Assembly: GCF_030272615.1 (NCBI RefSeq)
Contig: NC_081410.1
Coordinates: 115,703,140 to 115,767,139, forward strand
DNA: 64,000 nucleotides
Direction of reading: 5' to 3'
Origin: Cryptomeria japonica
Lineage: Eukaryota > Streptophyta > Pinopsida > Cupressales > Cupressaceae
The position numbers and the translations under genes are program-made. Positions 1 to 10,730 of the stretch are shown piece after piece. The notes under the pieces were generated by a model. It did not search any database. It was not told where the DNA came from and saw only the letters and a list, made by a program, of their open reading frames with translations. Each line of letters starts with the position of its first letter. Position 1 is the stretch's first letter.

Positions 1-2590
1 AAAAGAATTTTAGACCGCTGTGTGGTTTAATATGTCTATGTGAGCTATTGTTTCATTATAGTTTTATTTATTTGCTTTTTGGAGTTTTTTTGAAAATGTG
101 TTTCCGTGAGCTTGAGTTTATTGAATCTCTTTGCCTTTGGAGACTATTGATGTTCATTGCCATGAAGGAGCTTGTTGCTTTTTGTGTTTTGTATTCTATC
201 TTGTAAGTCGGTAATGTGTTATTTGAAATCTTGGGTGTTCAGGAGAACTTTGGTTATGTGGAAGTTTCTATGTGATGTCGGGAGGCCATTCTTTCTTGAT
301 TTGGTTAAATGATTCTTTTACTTTTTGCATTGTGTTCTTGGTTTTGGGTTGATTATTGCCCTTGTTAGTGTGTATTTGAAGTCATAAATTGATATTGAGT
401 CATTTTCATACTCGGTAGTTGGTTTCGAATTCCGTTCGGGCCGATTTTCGCCCTCTGCCACAAATGCGCTATAGGAATGTGCAAATGCGCTGCAGGAATG
501 TATGAATGTGCTATTTTGTCTTTTGAATGCACTACACTAGTTGTCATAAGTGTTGGGTTACCTTGTGAATGCGTTGTTTTGATTTACAGACGTGCAAGTC
601 TACTGTAACTAGTGTTCTGAGTTGTTTTGGCTTTATGTCTCATTTTTTATTAGTCCAGAGGTTGTCTTTGGGTTCCCTAAGATTTCTATGATGCTTTCTA
701 GACTGGTCAATTGATCAGTTTTGAGTATTTAAATGCTATATTGGCTTATGAGCAATATGGATATGCCTTGTTGTTGATTATTGGGCACATGTTGTATATA
801 TGATGTTATTAAGATATTGGATATTATGGTTTCTATGTTGCCATTGAGAGGCTGGTTATTGACATACTAATATGCATTGTATTGATTATCATTTGGATAT
901 GAGAACCCTAGATATTCGGGTTATGTTTATTAGAGAGCCCTTGTTTATTTGAGCATGCATATGTTATTACCCTAAGGTCTAAGATCATGATAGGGGAAGT
1001 GGGCTTCCAAGTGAGTGGTCGGGGTCAAGAGGATTAGACTATCAGAACTCCTTGTGATATGTGCCAAGGTCTAGACCACTAGGATATCTCATTAGGATTT
1101 TTGTTTATGTGATCAAGAGATAACTAAATAAACTAATCCTATGAGGGATGGGTAGTAGTGATTCATGTTAACAAGATAAGAAAACAATTTGTGTGCCCCA
1201 ACTCATAGCCCTAGAGTGGAGGCTCAGGATGAGCTTGGTAAGGCCCTGGAGATCCAGGTAATCAAACTCCCTTGATTTCCTCAAAGTTTGAGACAATTCC
1301 GCATGTGTATCAAGGGTGTCGGGGCAGAGACCCGAGGATCTAACTTCTTTGTGAGGATAACATGCGATGACACTCTTCCTTACATGTAGATCCTAGCTCC
1401 TTATGTCTTGTTTTTTGTGAAGCCTTCAGATGTCTTGTACTTTTGATTTATCCTTGTGATGAGATTTGGATTATTTTTTATGTGATTGTATTTTAGTTAC
1501 AGTTGTTGCCATGTTTATGTCCTCTAGTTGTTAGGTGTAAGCCTAGATCTAGAGTGTGTGTGGGATCTTGTGTCATTCTCGGAGCATGGGGGTTGGTTCC
1601 TTATAGTTCCATATGGTCAAGTGGTTTGATGCCTTCTTCCATTGGGATGCCCTTCTCTTCATTGGATGTTCATGTGCATGGATGTGGATTCTTATCTTTG
1701 CAGCTTGTATTTGATCTCTTGGAGCATATTCTATGTAATTCTATGGATTAAACTCAATGTTGTAAGATGTAACTTGAGATGTTCTATAGTAGATTAAGAG
1801 ACTATGTATCTTGTTGTAAAAGGATACTGTAATCACATGTAGTTGAGCATTGAGATAGTAAAATGTGATTATGGTTCTTGTAGTAAAAGATGTTGTTGTA
1901 CTTTTGTTAGACATATAATATATTGGCTACTCATCTATGTTGTAATTGGGTATTATAGTCCATGTTGTATAGATGGTGCTATTTGGAGATTAACATTGTA
2001 TGTGTATTTTATGTCATTGAAATGAGAAATGGCTATGCTTAGATTGTTATCTTGGAATTACTATGGATATTCATGGAATGGAAATAAATAAATAAGAAAC
2101 ATTTGGATTTGGTGTATATAAAATGAATCTAAGTAATATTGGAAATTGGGATAATGATGGCTTGTGGATATAGTAGTATAGTTAATTGGATGACTTCTGT
2201 GATCTTGGATGAAAAGATTATATGTTGAGTTATGATATTGTTATATTCTTATTATTGTGCTAAGTGATGATGTTGAGATACCTTAATAAAGTAATCTACG
2301 TGATGATGTTTATTTTCACTTGCATACTCATGTTCACATGATCATGTTTAGGATTGTTTATGCTTATGTTTAGATGATGTATTTGTTGAATATCATGTTA
2401 ATATATTTCCATTCATATGAGTTACATATGCTATTGTGTTTCTTTAAACAAAATTTATCTCCATTTCTTTGTTAGATGGTTAGATTTCTCTAGGGTATTT
2501 TGATAGCCATTACACTCCCTAAGAGACAAATGAAATCATGTGTTCTCATGCATGCTATCATCAATGGAATGACAAAATAGCTTTCTGTCA
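1..2590. other. AT-rich repeat-like DNA, no gene recognised
   Basis: No reading frame here has recognisable protein motifs; the longest are under 90 codons. The block around 960-1400 is less AT-rich and looks like noncoding LTR or leader sequence, but no paired copy or terminal motif could be found in the window. It probably derives from old retrotransposons; that is inference from composition only. Confidence 0.3.
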
Positions 2591-2599
2591 ATAGAGTCT

Positions 2600-3240
2600 C
2601 TCTCATTGACCCCCTAGGTATACACAAGCGATTACCTTCCTATAAGACAAAATTAATCCACGATCCTCAGTCTCTATGGATATGATTGTCATAATATTCA
2701 TATTCCTCCTTAGTATCAAGGACATCCACTTTTTGTTATGAGTCTGGGCATGTAATATCAAAGTCGTGAGCTCTTGCCAATAGGCACAATTTGCATTGCA
2801 ATAGGAAGGCTCTCTCATGCGAGAATTATAGTATCCAAGTTTTTCTAAGATATTCCTTCTGCTTTGTCAATCATACCCTTTCATCTCTATTTTTTTTTCA
2901 AATGAGTTGAAAGGCTTTACTTGTTGATTACTATTCATGACATTTATAAGTAAGTCCTCATCTTCATTACAGTTATCATCTTCAGAAGTGGAAGCGTGAA
3001 TAAGATTTTCTCCAGCATCAGACTCTGAATCACTGCTAGCACCATCTTTCATCAAATCATCAAGGTGACCAAAGTCTAATCATTCTAAACTCTTAGAATT
3101 AATACTTTTATCATTTTATGTCACTTGGTACTCTTCTTCCTTAACATCTACAAAATGTTCATGGTCTTCATCATAATCCTTATTATTTTCTTGTCCAATT
3201 CATGTAGTCACAACATAATTAGGAAAATACTTCCTTTCCA
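2600..3240 (-). pseudogene. Decayed minus-strand coding relic with acidic segment
   Basis: Two adjacent minus-strand open segments, about 3055-2867 and 2818-2603, appear to be parts of one former protein separated by a stop and frameshift near 2830-2870. The upstream part is rich in Ser, Asp and Glu (for example SSDSESDAGEN and STSEDDNCNEDEDL). The downstream part has a denser mix of residues, including CNANCAYWQ and IETEDRGLIL, and ends CVYLGGQ. Upstream of 3055 the same strand also reads as acidic coding-like sequence with stops. No family could be assigned; a retroelement gag-like or transposon-associated protein is possible. Confidence 0.35.
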
Positions 3241-3339
3241 ATATGACAACCCACCATAATTAACTCAACAAAATTGACCATTTTTTTTTTTGTGTGTGTT
3301 TAATTTAATCATTGTGTTTGATTCAATTGCATACTCTGG

Positions 3340-3500
3340 GCATCCATCCATTTGGATTAGGCATTCATCCATCCGGGATGAGCATCTAACCATACGGGTT
3401 AGGCATTTGTCCATACGGGACATAAGATTTCATCTATCCAATATGGGATAGGCATCTACCCATACGGGGTAGGCATCTATCCAATCGGGATAGGAGGTGC
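3340..3500. repeat. Short imperfect tandem repeats
   Basis: At least six imperfect units of roughly 24-30 bp, each containing a variant of GGCATCTA(A/C)CCATACGGG(T/A), follow one another. Unit length drifts, so this looks like an old locally amplified motif and not a fresh satellite. Confidence 0.65.
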
Positions 3501-5221
3501 TCTGGCCAAAGACTTAGACTCATCGGGACCATTCGGGTCCTGAGCCACTCACTAAGTACTACACTCTTCTAACAGAAGTGCACCAAGGTCTCCGTCCTTA
3601 GGAGTAATTAAACAACATAATACAAGCTTGAATTCTGCCTCGGAATTTGGCTTAAAGCCTCAGGAAGTCAAGCGAATCCATACGTGATTCCTTCCAAGTA
3701 TGCATTGAATTAATTTTTCCAATTTAATTATCTTATCTTTCAAAATAGGATTCTTACTCAATCTTTCTTTTACCAAGCCTAGACCCCACCCACGAACGCC
3801 TGAGTACAAGGGACAACTCCGTCCCAAGATTGCCTACATACCCGCTTCGGCACGGGATCAAGGCGTAAAGTATGTAATTCTATTTTCTACTCTATGGTTT
3901 GATGTAAACTGGCTAGTGGGTACGCAACCCTTTCTAGGGTCAATGTCCCAGACAGTTTCTCTGCGGTTGCTACCCACAATGGTAATGCTTAAGCAAAGGC
4001 TCAAGATGGCCTATTGCTTGTGGCCTAAAATTACTAGATCCTAATTCTTATCATAAGCGTCACCCTTGACCAATTGCCAATCGACAACAATATCTCTTCA
4101 AAAATTAATTCCATAAAAGCATTTTTACTTAACCAACCCTAAAAGGGGTTTACTATGGTTTAACTCAACGGATGTAAAATCATTTGAAAATTATCTTATT
4201 AGATTATCGATCTAAGGGGGATTACCCGCCCCTTGGATTTTAACTTCCAAGTGTCCCTTATTACTCCCCGACGATTTATAGGGACGATGCCACAGACGTC
4301 ATTGATGTAGCTTTATTAGGCATTAAGTGCAGTAGTTCAACACGACGACATTACCCGTAAGCGTGACCCAGAGGCACCGTATATACCGAACGCCACTAGG
4401 TTTTGGTTTCCATCTTCCTTTATTTAGTTTTCTAACTAAGAGCTATGAAAACATCATGCTTGAAAATAATCACCAAATGAATGTACATAATTAGACCTTT
4501 CGAAGTTAATTATTTGAATAACTACTTTGATGGCAACCAAGTACCGTTTGATAAAAAGAAATACCATTCTTCTACAACTCAACTAATTAATATATAATGG
4601 TATGATAAAGGCAATTATGAACTCATCTATTAAAACAGGTAACTTGTATGAAGATAATGGGAAGGTAACTTGCTCATCAATGAATGCAATTTAACATATA
4701 AGTAATGCGCATGATGTAAAAATAGTGACATTTACATATGAGATTAAGTAATGTTTACTTCGATCATGAGAATATTTAAATTATAGAGTTACTAATTCCA
4801 AATGAGTGATTAGTTTATACTTTTGGAAATTTTGGATCAAATCGTAATAATAGGACTTATTTGTTTTTAAGTGAGCCAAAATCACTGATCAAGTAGTCCA
4901 ATAAATCCCTAAAGGGATTGAGACAATAATTTTTTATTTCAATCCTTTGCTAATTTATTAACTTAAAATTTAACTAAACAATTGTTAGCAATTAACAAAA
5001 AAATGTAACTAAAACAATCATTGATAATTAACTGAAAATTTAACTAAAACAATTATTAAAAATTAACTTAAAACTTAATTAAAAACGATTATAAATTTTT
5101 TTTCTTAATTAAAAACGATTATAAAAAAATTAACTTAAAATTTAATTAAAACAATTATTAAAAATTCCAATTTGCAATTTCAAAGAGTATAATAAATAAA
5201 AAAGCGAATTTGTTTTGTTTA

Positions 5222-5330
5222 ATAGCAAATAGGGGGGGGGGAACCACGGGTCCCCCCTGCGGTCCTGCTTGCGCAGGCCCGTAGGGTTGAGGGGACACCG
5301 CGCCCCCCCCCCCGTACACCATGCGAAATT
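5222..5330. repeat. GC-rich block with G-run and C-run (potential hairpin)
   Basis: In a region that is otherwise strongly AT-rich, a run of about ten G (near 5231-5240) is followed within 65 bp by a run of about eleven C (near 5303-5313). GC-rich segments between them are partly complementary, such as CCTGC and GCAGG. The arms can pair to give a strong hairpin in single-stranded nucleic acid. Function is unknown; the leader or R region of a former LTR is one possibility. Confidence 0.55.
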
Positions 5331-5371
5331 TATAATTTTTTTTTTTTACTGTGCCATTTTAATCTCCGACA

Positions 5372-5374
<3 letters not shown>

Positions 5375-5459
<85 letters not shown>
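5375..5459. repeat. (AT)n microsatellite
   Basis: An uninterrupted AT dinucleotide array of about 84 bp lies directly downstream of the GC-rich block. The short open frame running through it only encodes alternating Ile and Tyr and is not a gene. Confidence 0.97.
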
Positions 5460-5460
<1 letters not shown>

Positions 5461-6650
5461 CAAAGGAGTATTTACTTATGAAAATAAGAACATGAATAAG
5501 ATAGATAAACAAACAATTGTTTTAGATTGGTTTTCAGTAAACAGAAGGTTAATATTTTCCAGTATTTACAGGGGAATAGAGAGTTTATTTCTAGTATGCA
5601 CAGGGAGATAGTTTATTTCCAGTATTCACAGGGAGATAGTTTATTATTTATCTAAAAATCACAGAGAGAGATTTAAAATAATCACAGAGAGAGATTTAAA
5701 ATAATCGCAGAGAAATTTAAAATAATCACAGAGAGATTTAAAATAATCACAAAGAGATTTAAGAATGAGATTCAGAATTCCATTCGAAAAACTAGAGAGA
5801 TGGATTAAAGGGAAGAAATAAAGATTCAAATCACACAAAGAATTTTAATCTCAGAAAGAGAGAGATTTTAAACAAATAAAAGAATATGATTTTCTTTTTG
5901 CTAAAATCTTTGGAAAAAGAAAAAAAACAAAAAGTAGGATCTTGTGCATATTTTCTTAAGGGAAATAAAATAAATAAATAACTATGAAAGCATTATCATT
6001 ATTATTTATCCCCAAATGAAAGATTTAAATTTTAATAAAAGAATTTCTTTATGTAAAGGAAGATCTATAACTATTTATTTGAAAAATATGAATTCCTCAT
6101 AAGTGAATGCGAAATAACAAGGAAAGAACCTGGTTTATCGAGCTTGATGTTGAATCCACTGGTTATCCTTTTGATCCTTCCTTGCAACTTGAGAGAAATA
6201 ACTTAAAATTCCTGCAATGAAAAATGAACTACCAAAGAAGCTCTACTTCTAAAACTTGGGAAATTTTCTTCAAAACATAATCAACTCCCTTCTTTGAAAC
6301 TTGCATATAATTTTATAAGAAAATTCCCTCCATTCCACTATCTAGAAAATTTAATTAAAAAGGAGATTCCTTCCCAATTTTGGACTTCATGCAAATTGAT
6401 TAGACTTAGTGGGGGGAGTTACATGCAAGGTGGTGGAGATTCCTCTAGAAGCTTCTTATTCTTCCTACAACATGTGCCATAATTGGATGTGGAAAAATAA
6501 ATAAATAAAAATAATGTATATTTTCCATGTGTGTGTGTGTGTATTATTATTTTATTCTTTTATAATATTCATTCAATCATTTAAATAGCTTATCCAAAAA
6601 TATAATAGAATTGTATTTAAATCAAAAGGTGATAAAGGAGGGTTGTGATA

Positions 6651-6980
6651 TCCAAGGCATCTATTCTACTTGAAATCATTTCCAATTTTCCATGAATCTT
6701 TATTTCCTCCACCTCATCCTAATACTTTTCCCAAGATGGGATTATCATAGGCCTCTGCATCACCCATCTCATCTTTTCCTTCAAATTCATCTTTTTCTCT
6801 CAATCTCAAGAAATATTCGGTGCCTCCTTCTCTACCCTTTGTAGTCATAGGTCTCCACTCACCTATAACAAATTCTTCCAGGGGTCAAGCCCTTTGCAGT
6901 TACAAAATCCTCATTTGAAACAAATTCCTTCTAAGGTTTTCTTTAGACACCTTCTTGCTTCTCTTCTCCCAAATCTTGTA
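6651..6980 (-). mobile_element. Leader fragment of a minus-strand LTR retrotransposon
   Basis: Read on the minus strand, the sequence just inside the primer binding site at 6981-6992 looks like the untranslated leader and a short start of a retroelement, with many purines and no sustained open frame. It stops near 6650, where the neighbouring long repeat begins, so the body of this element is missing in the window. Confidence 0.35.
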
Positions 6981-6992
6981 GCTTTGATACCA
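6981..6992 (-). other. Primer binding site, initiator-Met type (TGGTATCAAAGC)
   Basis: On the minus strand TGGTATCAAAGC differs by one base from the usual copia initiator-tRNA-Met site TGGTATCAGAGC. It sits 6 nt inside the proposed LTR end at 6999, the expected arrangement for the 5' end of an LTR retrotransposon on the minus strand. Confidence 0.55.
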
Positions 6993-6998
6993 AACTAA

Positions 6999-7572
6999 TG
7001 TAAGTCAATTTCTAAATCAACAAAATACTGCAGCTATTTTTGTCTTTAAAGCGACATGAACTCCAAACTCAAAGAAAATTGCCAGTACATAATAAATCAA
7101 CACACACATATAAAGATGCTATAGGAACTACCAAATCTCTTCACAATAATATTGCTTATTCTCATATGGTCAGACTTTGATAAACAACAACTAGTGAAAA
7201 TATGGCAATCGAACACAAGTTTATTTTTGCCTTATATAAGAGGATGAATAGAATTTATTTACTACAACTTAGTTCCCAACTACACAACCCAAAACACTTT
7301 AGTCTAATCTTTCTTCTTTGTCATTCTATCAATCCTCCTTTAGGAAACAAATCCCACTTGCATTTATGCTCTGACATGCATCTCCTTCCACCTTGATCCT
7401 CCCTCTTTGTTTGACATCTGTCTCTTCTTGGTGTTGCTTGTTTAGTCTAAACTCCCACGCTCCTCACTCATATTGATCTCTCTTCTCCTACTCGACACGA
7501 CCTGAACTCTATCCATGCCTCTTGATTCATTCTCCCAACTTCCTTGTTCTACCTTTGTCTTCCATTTTTACA
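6999..7572 (-). mobile_element. Putative 574-bp 5' LTR of a truncated copia-type element
   Basis: The segment begins TGTAAGTC and ends TTTTTACA, giving perfect 5-bp inverted termini of TG...CA type (TGTAA/TTACA). A TATATAA motif around 7232-7240 could serve as the LTR promoter on the minus strand. The adjacent primer binding site supports the call. No second LTR copy is visible, so the other end was lost or replaced. The 254-bp reading frames inside are not protein-like. Confidence 0.5.
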
Positions 7573-7895
7573 ACATTCTCCTTTCTTATGAGAAACTCCA
7601 ACTTCCCCAACCGTATCAATTAATTCTAGTAAAGCAAGAGGTTCAAAAGTATGAAAATTAAGTTTCACCACCAATGAGCATGCAAGCTAATGCTCCTACA
7701 TCATTTTGACAAAAATCAAAACTGCACAAATCAAGTTAGTTGCTAGGATTTTAAAATAGGTTAGCCAAAAACTAAAATAAAATGATAAAACTAAAAATTA
7801 AGAAACTATGATAGTAGTGCATAAAAAAATAATAAATGCAGGATACCAAAAGCGACTCCATAGAAACAACACACAAATGCACTAAAACATATGCC
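7573..7895. other. Unassigned AT-rich spacer
   Basis: No open frame, repeat partner or RNA gene was recognised between the putative LTR and the tandem duplication. Confidence 0.4.
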
Positions 7896-7898
7896 AAA

Positions 7899-9190
7899 AG
7901 CGTAGGAATAATGATCAAATGCATAGGAATAGAATAACATAGTAATTATACCTCATAGAAGCATAAGTTTGTTGAACACAGGTGTAAGAAAAGATTACAG
8001 ATGCGTAGGATCCTAAAATAGAAGCACATATACCTAGAAAATATGCATAAGACATAGGGAGAGAAGAACATAAATAGTAATTGAGATACCAATTCATACC
8101 TACAAATTGAAAAACACCCAATTCTTTCACATAAAGCATTTGTATCCAGGGATGTGGGCCACATCGAGTGTGCTAAAATATATGATATGAAATATTGTTA
8201 GCAAGAGAATGTACTAAGAAGTAATAAACATAATTACATCTCTCAAATCACTAAATGTAGAAAAAGGGTATGCATGCAACTAAAATAAATAAATTATATT
8301 ACACAAACCTTATCCATCTCCATTGATTCTTGAATCACACCTTGAAGAAATGGGTGTTTGTGTGCGTTGCTCATAGAATGAAGCACAATCACAAAATAAT
8401 ATTACGATTGCATAAAAATTCAAAGATTGTGATAAGGAAAATGAGATTAAATGATAATTGAATTTAAATATTTTTTGAAATGGAGATGAGGAAGGGGAGT
8501 TGATTTAATTGGACTAAAAATAGAAACTAGCAATTGGGAAGATAATGGAAGATTATTAACTTTGAGTGATTAATTAATGCGCACACACAATTTCTATTTA
8601 GAGACCGAGTTAAGTGAAGCAAGGAGAAGAAGATGCTAAAGTGATGAATAGTTTTTAATTAAGGGGTAAAATAGACTTTGAAGGGACCCAAAACCCTTTT
8701 GATGAATAGTTAATTGAGGTGACAAGAAAAAGATTCTAAAATAAAGGAATAGTTAATTAAAGAGATAGACTCAGTTTCCAAAATGGAAATTGAAGGAGGA
8801 AAATAAAAAATTTCAAATAGAAACCGACTCATATTTTAATTAAATAATATAAAATAGATAAAGAAAGATAGATAGTTAAATAATTTTAAGAATTGTTTAA
8901 TTAATGTGAGGAGATGAAAATGAGGCAATTAAATAATTAAAATTGTTCAATTAAATGTAGGTTTGGAGGGAAAATACAAATTTGAAAAGATGAAAAGCGA
9001 GAAATGATGAAACATTAGCTTAATTAAATAATAAAAGTATTAATTATAGAAGAATAATTTATGAGATAAATATTAAGAATGCATCAATCATTTTTAAGTG
9101 TTTACACTTTCAGACGTCTCTTAGGATATTCCCACGCTAATAAACATGAAAAAGGACAACGAGAAATCTAAAGAAATCCCTTATGAATTC
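7899..9190. repeat. Tandem duplication, copy 1 (about 1.3 kb)
   Basis: This segment is repeated at an offset of about 1,426 bp. Matching landmarks include AATGATCAAATGCATAGGAA at 7909 and 9335, and ATTCCCACGCTAATAAACATG near 9129 against its counterpart near 10525 (one base different). The copies show many substitutions and small indels, so the duplication is old. It contains no protein-like frame. Confidence 0.85.
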
Positions 9191-9325
9191 ATTATTAGTT
9201 GAAAATACTAAAATTACCTTTTTGAAAGATAAACAACATATATTTTCTCAAACAATGTAAATAAAATTGGCTCTTTCTAGTCTTTGATATAATGAGAACT
9301 TAGGAATAATGATCAAATGCATAAA

Positions 9326-10600
9326 GCGTAAGAATAATGATCAAATGCATAGGAATAGAATGACAGAGCAATTATACCTTAGAGAAGCACAAGTTTGTTG
9401 AACACATGTGTAAGAAAAGACTAACATATGCATATGATCTTGAAATAGAAGCACATATACCTAGAACATATGCACAAGAAACAGGGAGAGAAGCACAAAA
9501 ATAGTAATTGAGATACCAATCCATGCCTACAAATTGAAAAAACACCTAGTTCTTTCACATAAAGCATTTGTATCCAGTGACATGAGTCCCATCGAGCATG
9601 CTAAAATGTATGATATAAAATATTGTTAGCAAGAGAATGTACTAAGATGTAATAAACATAATTACAACCTCTCAAATCATTGAATAGAGAAAAAGGGCAT
9701 GCATGCAACTAAAGTAAATAAACTATATTACCTCATGCACAAACCTTATCCATCTCCCAAAGTTGCTCATAGAATGTAGCACACTCACAAAATAAGATTG
9801 TGATCGCATGAAAATTCGAAGATTGTGATAAGGAAAATGAGATTGAATGATAATTGAATGTATAGATTTTCAAAATGGAGATGACGAGGAGGAGTGGACT
9901 TAACTGGACTAAAAATAATAAATTGTCAATTGAGAAGATAATGTAAGATTATTTATTTTGAGTGATTAATGAATGCGCACACACAATTTCTTTCTAGAGA
10001 CCGAGTTAAATGAAGCCAGAAGAAGAAGATGCTAAACAGATGAATAGTTTTTTTATTAAAGGGTAAAATAGGTTTTGAAGGGACCCAAAACCCTTTTGAT
10101 AAATAGTTAATTGAAGAGACAAGAAAAAGATTCTAAAATAGAGGAATAATTAATTGAAGAGATAGATTGAGTTTCAAAATGGAAATTGAAGGAGGAAAAT
10201 AAAAAAAATTAAATGGAAATTGACTCATATTTTAATTACATAATATAAATTAGATAAAGAAGGAGATCTAATTAAATAGTTTTAGGAATTGTTTAATTAA
10301 TGTGAGAGGATGAAAATGAGATAATTAAATAATAAAAATTATCTAATTAAATGTAGGTTTGGCAGGAAAATACAGATTTAAAAAGATGACAAGAGGAAAG
10401 TGATATTAGCTTAATTAAGTAATAAAAGTATTTAATTAATTATAGAAAAATAATTTATGAATTAAATATTAAGAATGCATCAATCATTTTTTTAGTGTCT
10501 ACATTTTCAAAACTCTCTTAAAATATTCCCACACTAATAAACATGAAAAAGGACAACTAAGGATCTAAAAAATTCCCTTACGCTCAAACAATGTAAATAA
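9326..10600. repeat. Tandem duplication, copy 2
   Basis: Diverged second copy of 7899-9190, in the same orientation. At its right-hand edge a smaller unit of about 66 bp containing GTAAATAAAATTGATGACCC is itself repeated (about 10,596-10,660 and 10,662-10,730), and a related unit flanks copy 1 near 9255, so the edges have been reworked more than once. Confidence 0.85.
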
Positions 10601-10730
10601 AATTGATGACCCTTTTTTGGTCTTTGACACAATGAATACTTTCAAATCTTTATCTACTTAGTAAATAAAATTGATGACCCTTTCTTAGTCTTTGATATAA
10701 TGAATACTCCCAATCTTTATCTACTTTGGA

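Larger units (their letters stand above)
3246..6650. repeat. Long noncoding repeat, possible solo LTR
   Basis: This stretch has no coding potential but is structured. Near 3248 the sequence reads ATATGACAACCC and near 6648 it reads GGGTTGTGATAT, so the ends are inverted copies with one mismatch, as expected for LTR termini. Inside are short imperfect repeats (3340-3500), a moderately GC-rich unique-looking block (3500-4440), a GC-rich inverted block and an (AT)n array (5231-5459), and AT-rich purine-rich DNA. A clean 5-bp target duplication was not found, so the solo-LTR call is tentative. Confidence 0.3.

Noticed and set aside
5269-5460. Open frame through the GC-rich block and (AT)n array
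   Set aside because: Most of the frame is the dinucleotide repeat read as Ile-Tyr; no protein content.
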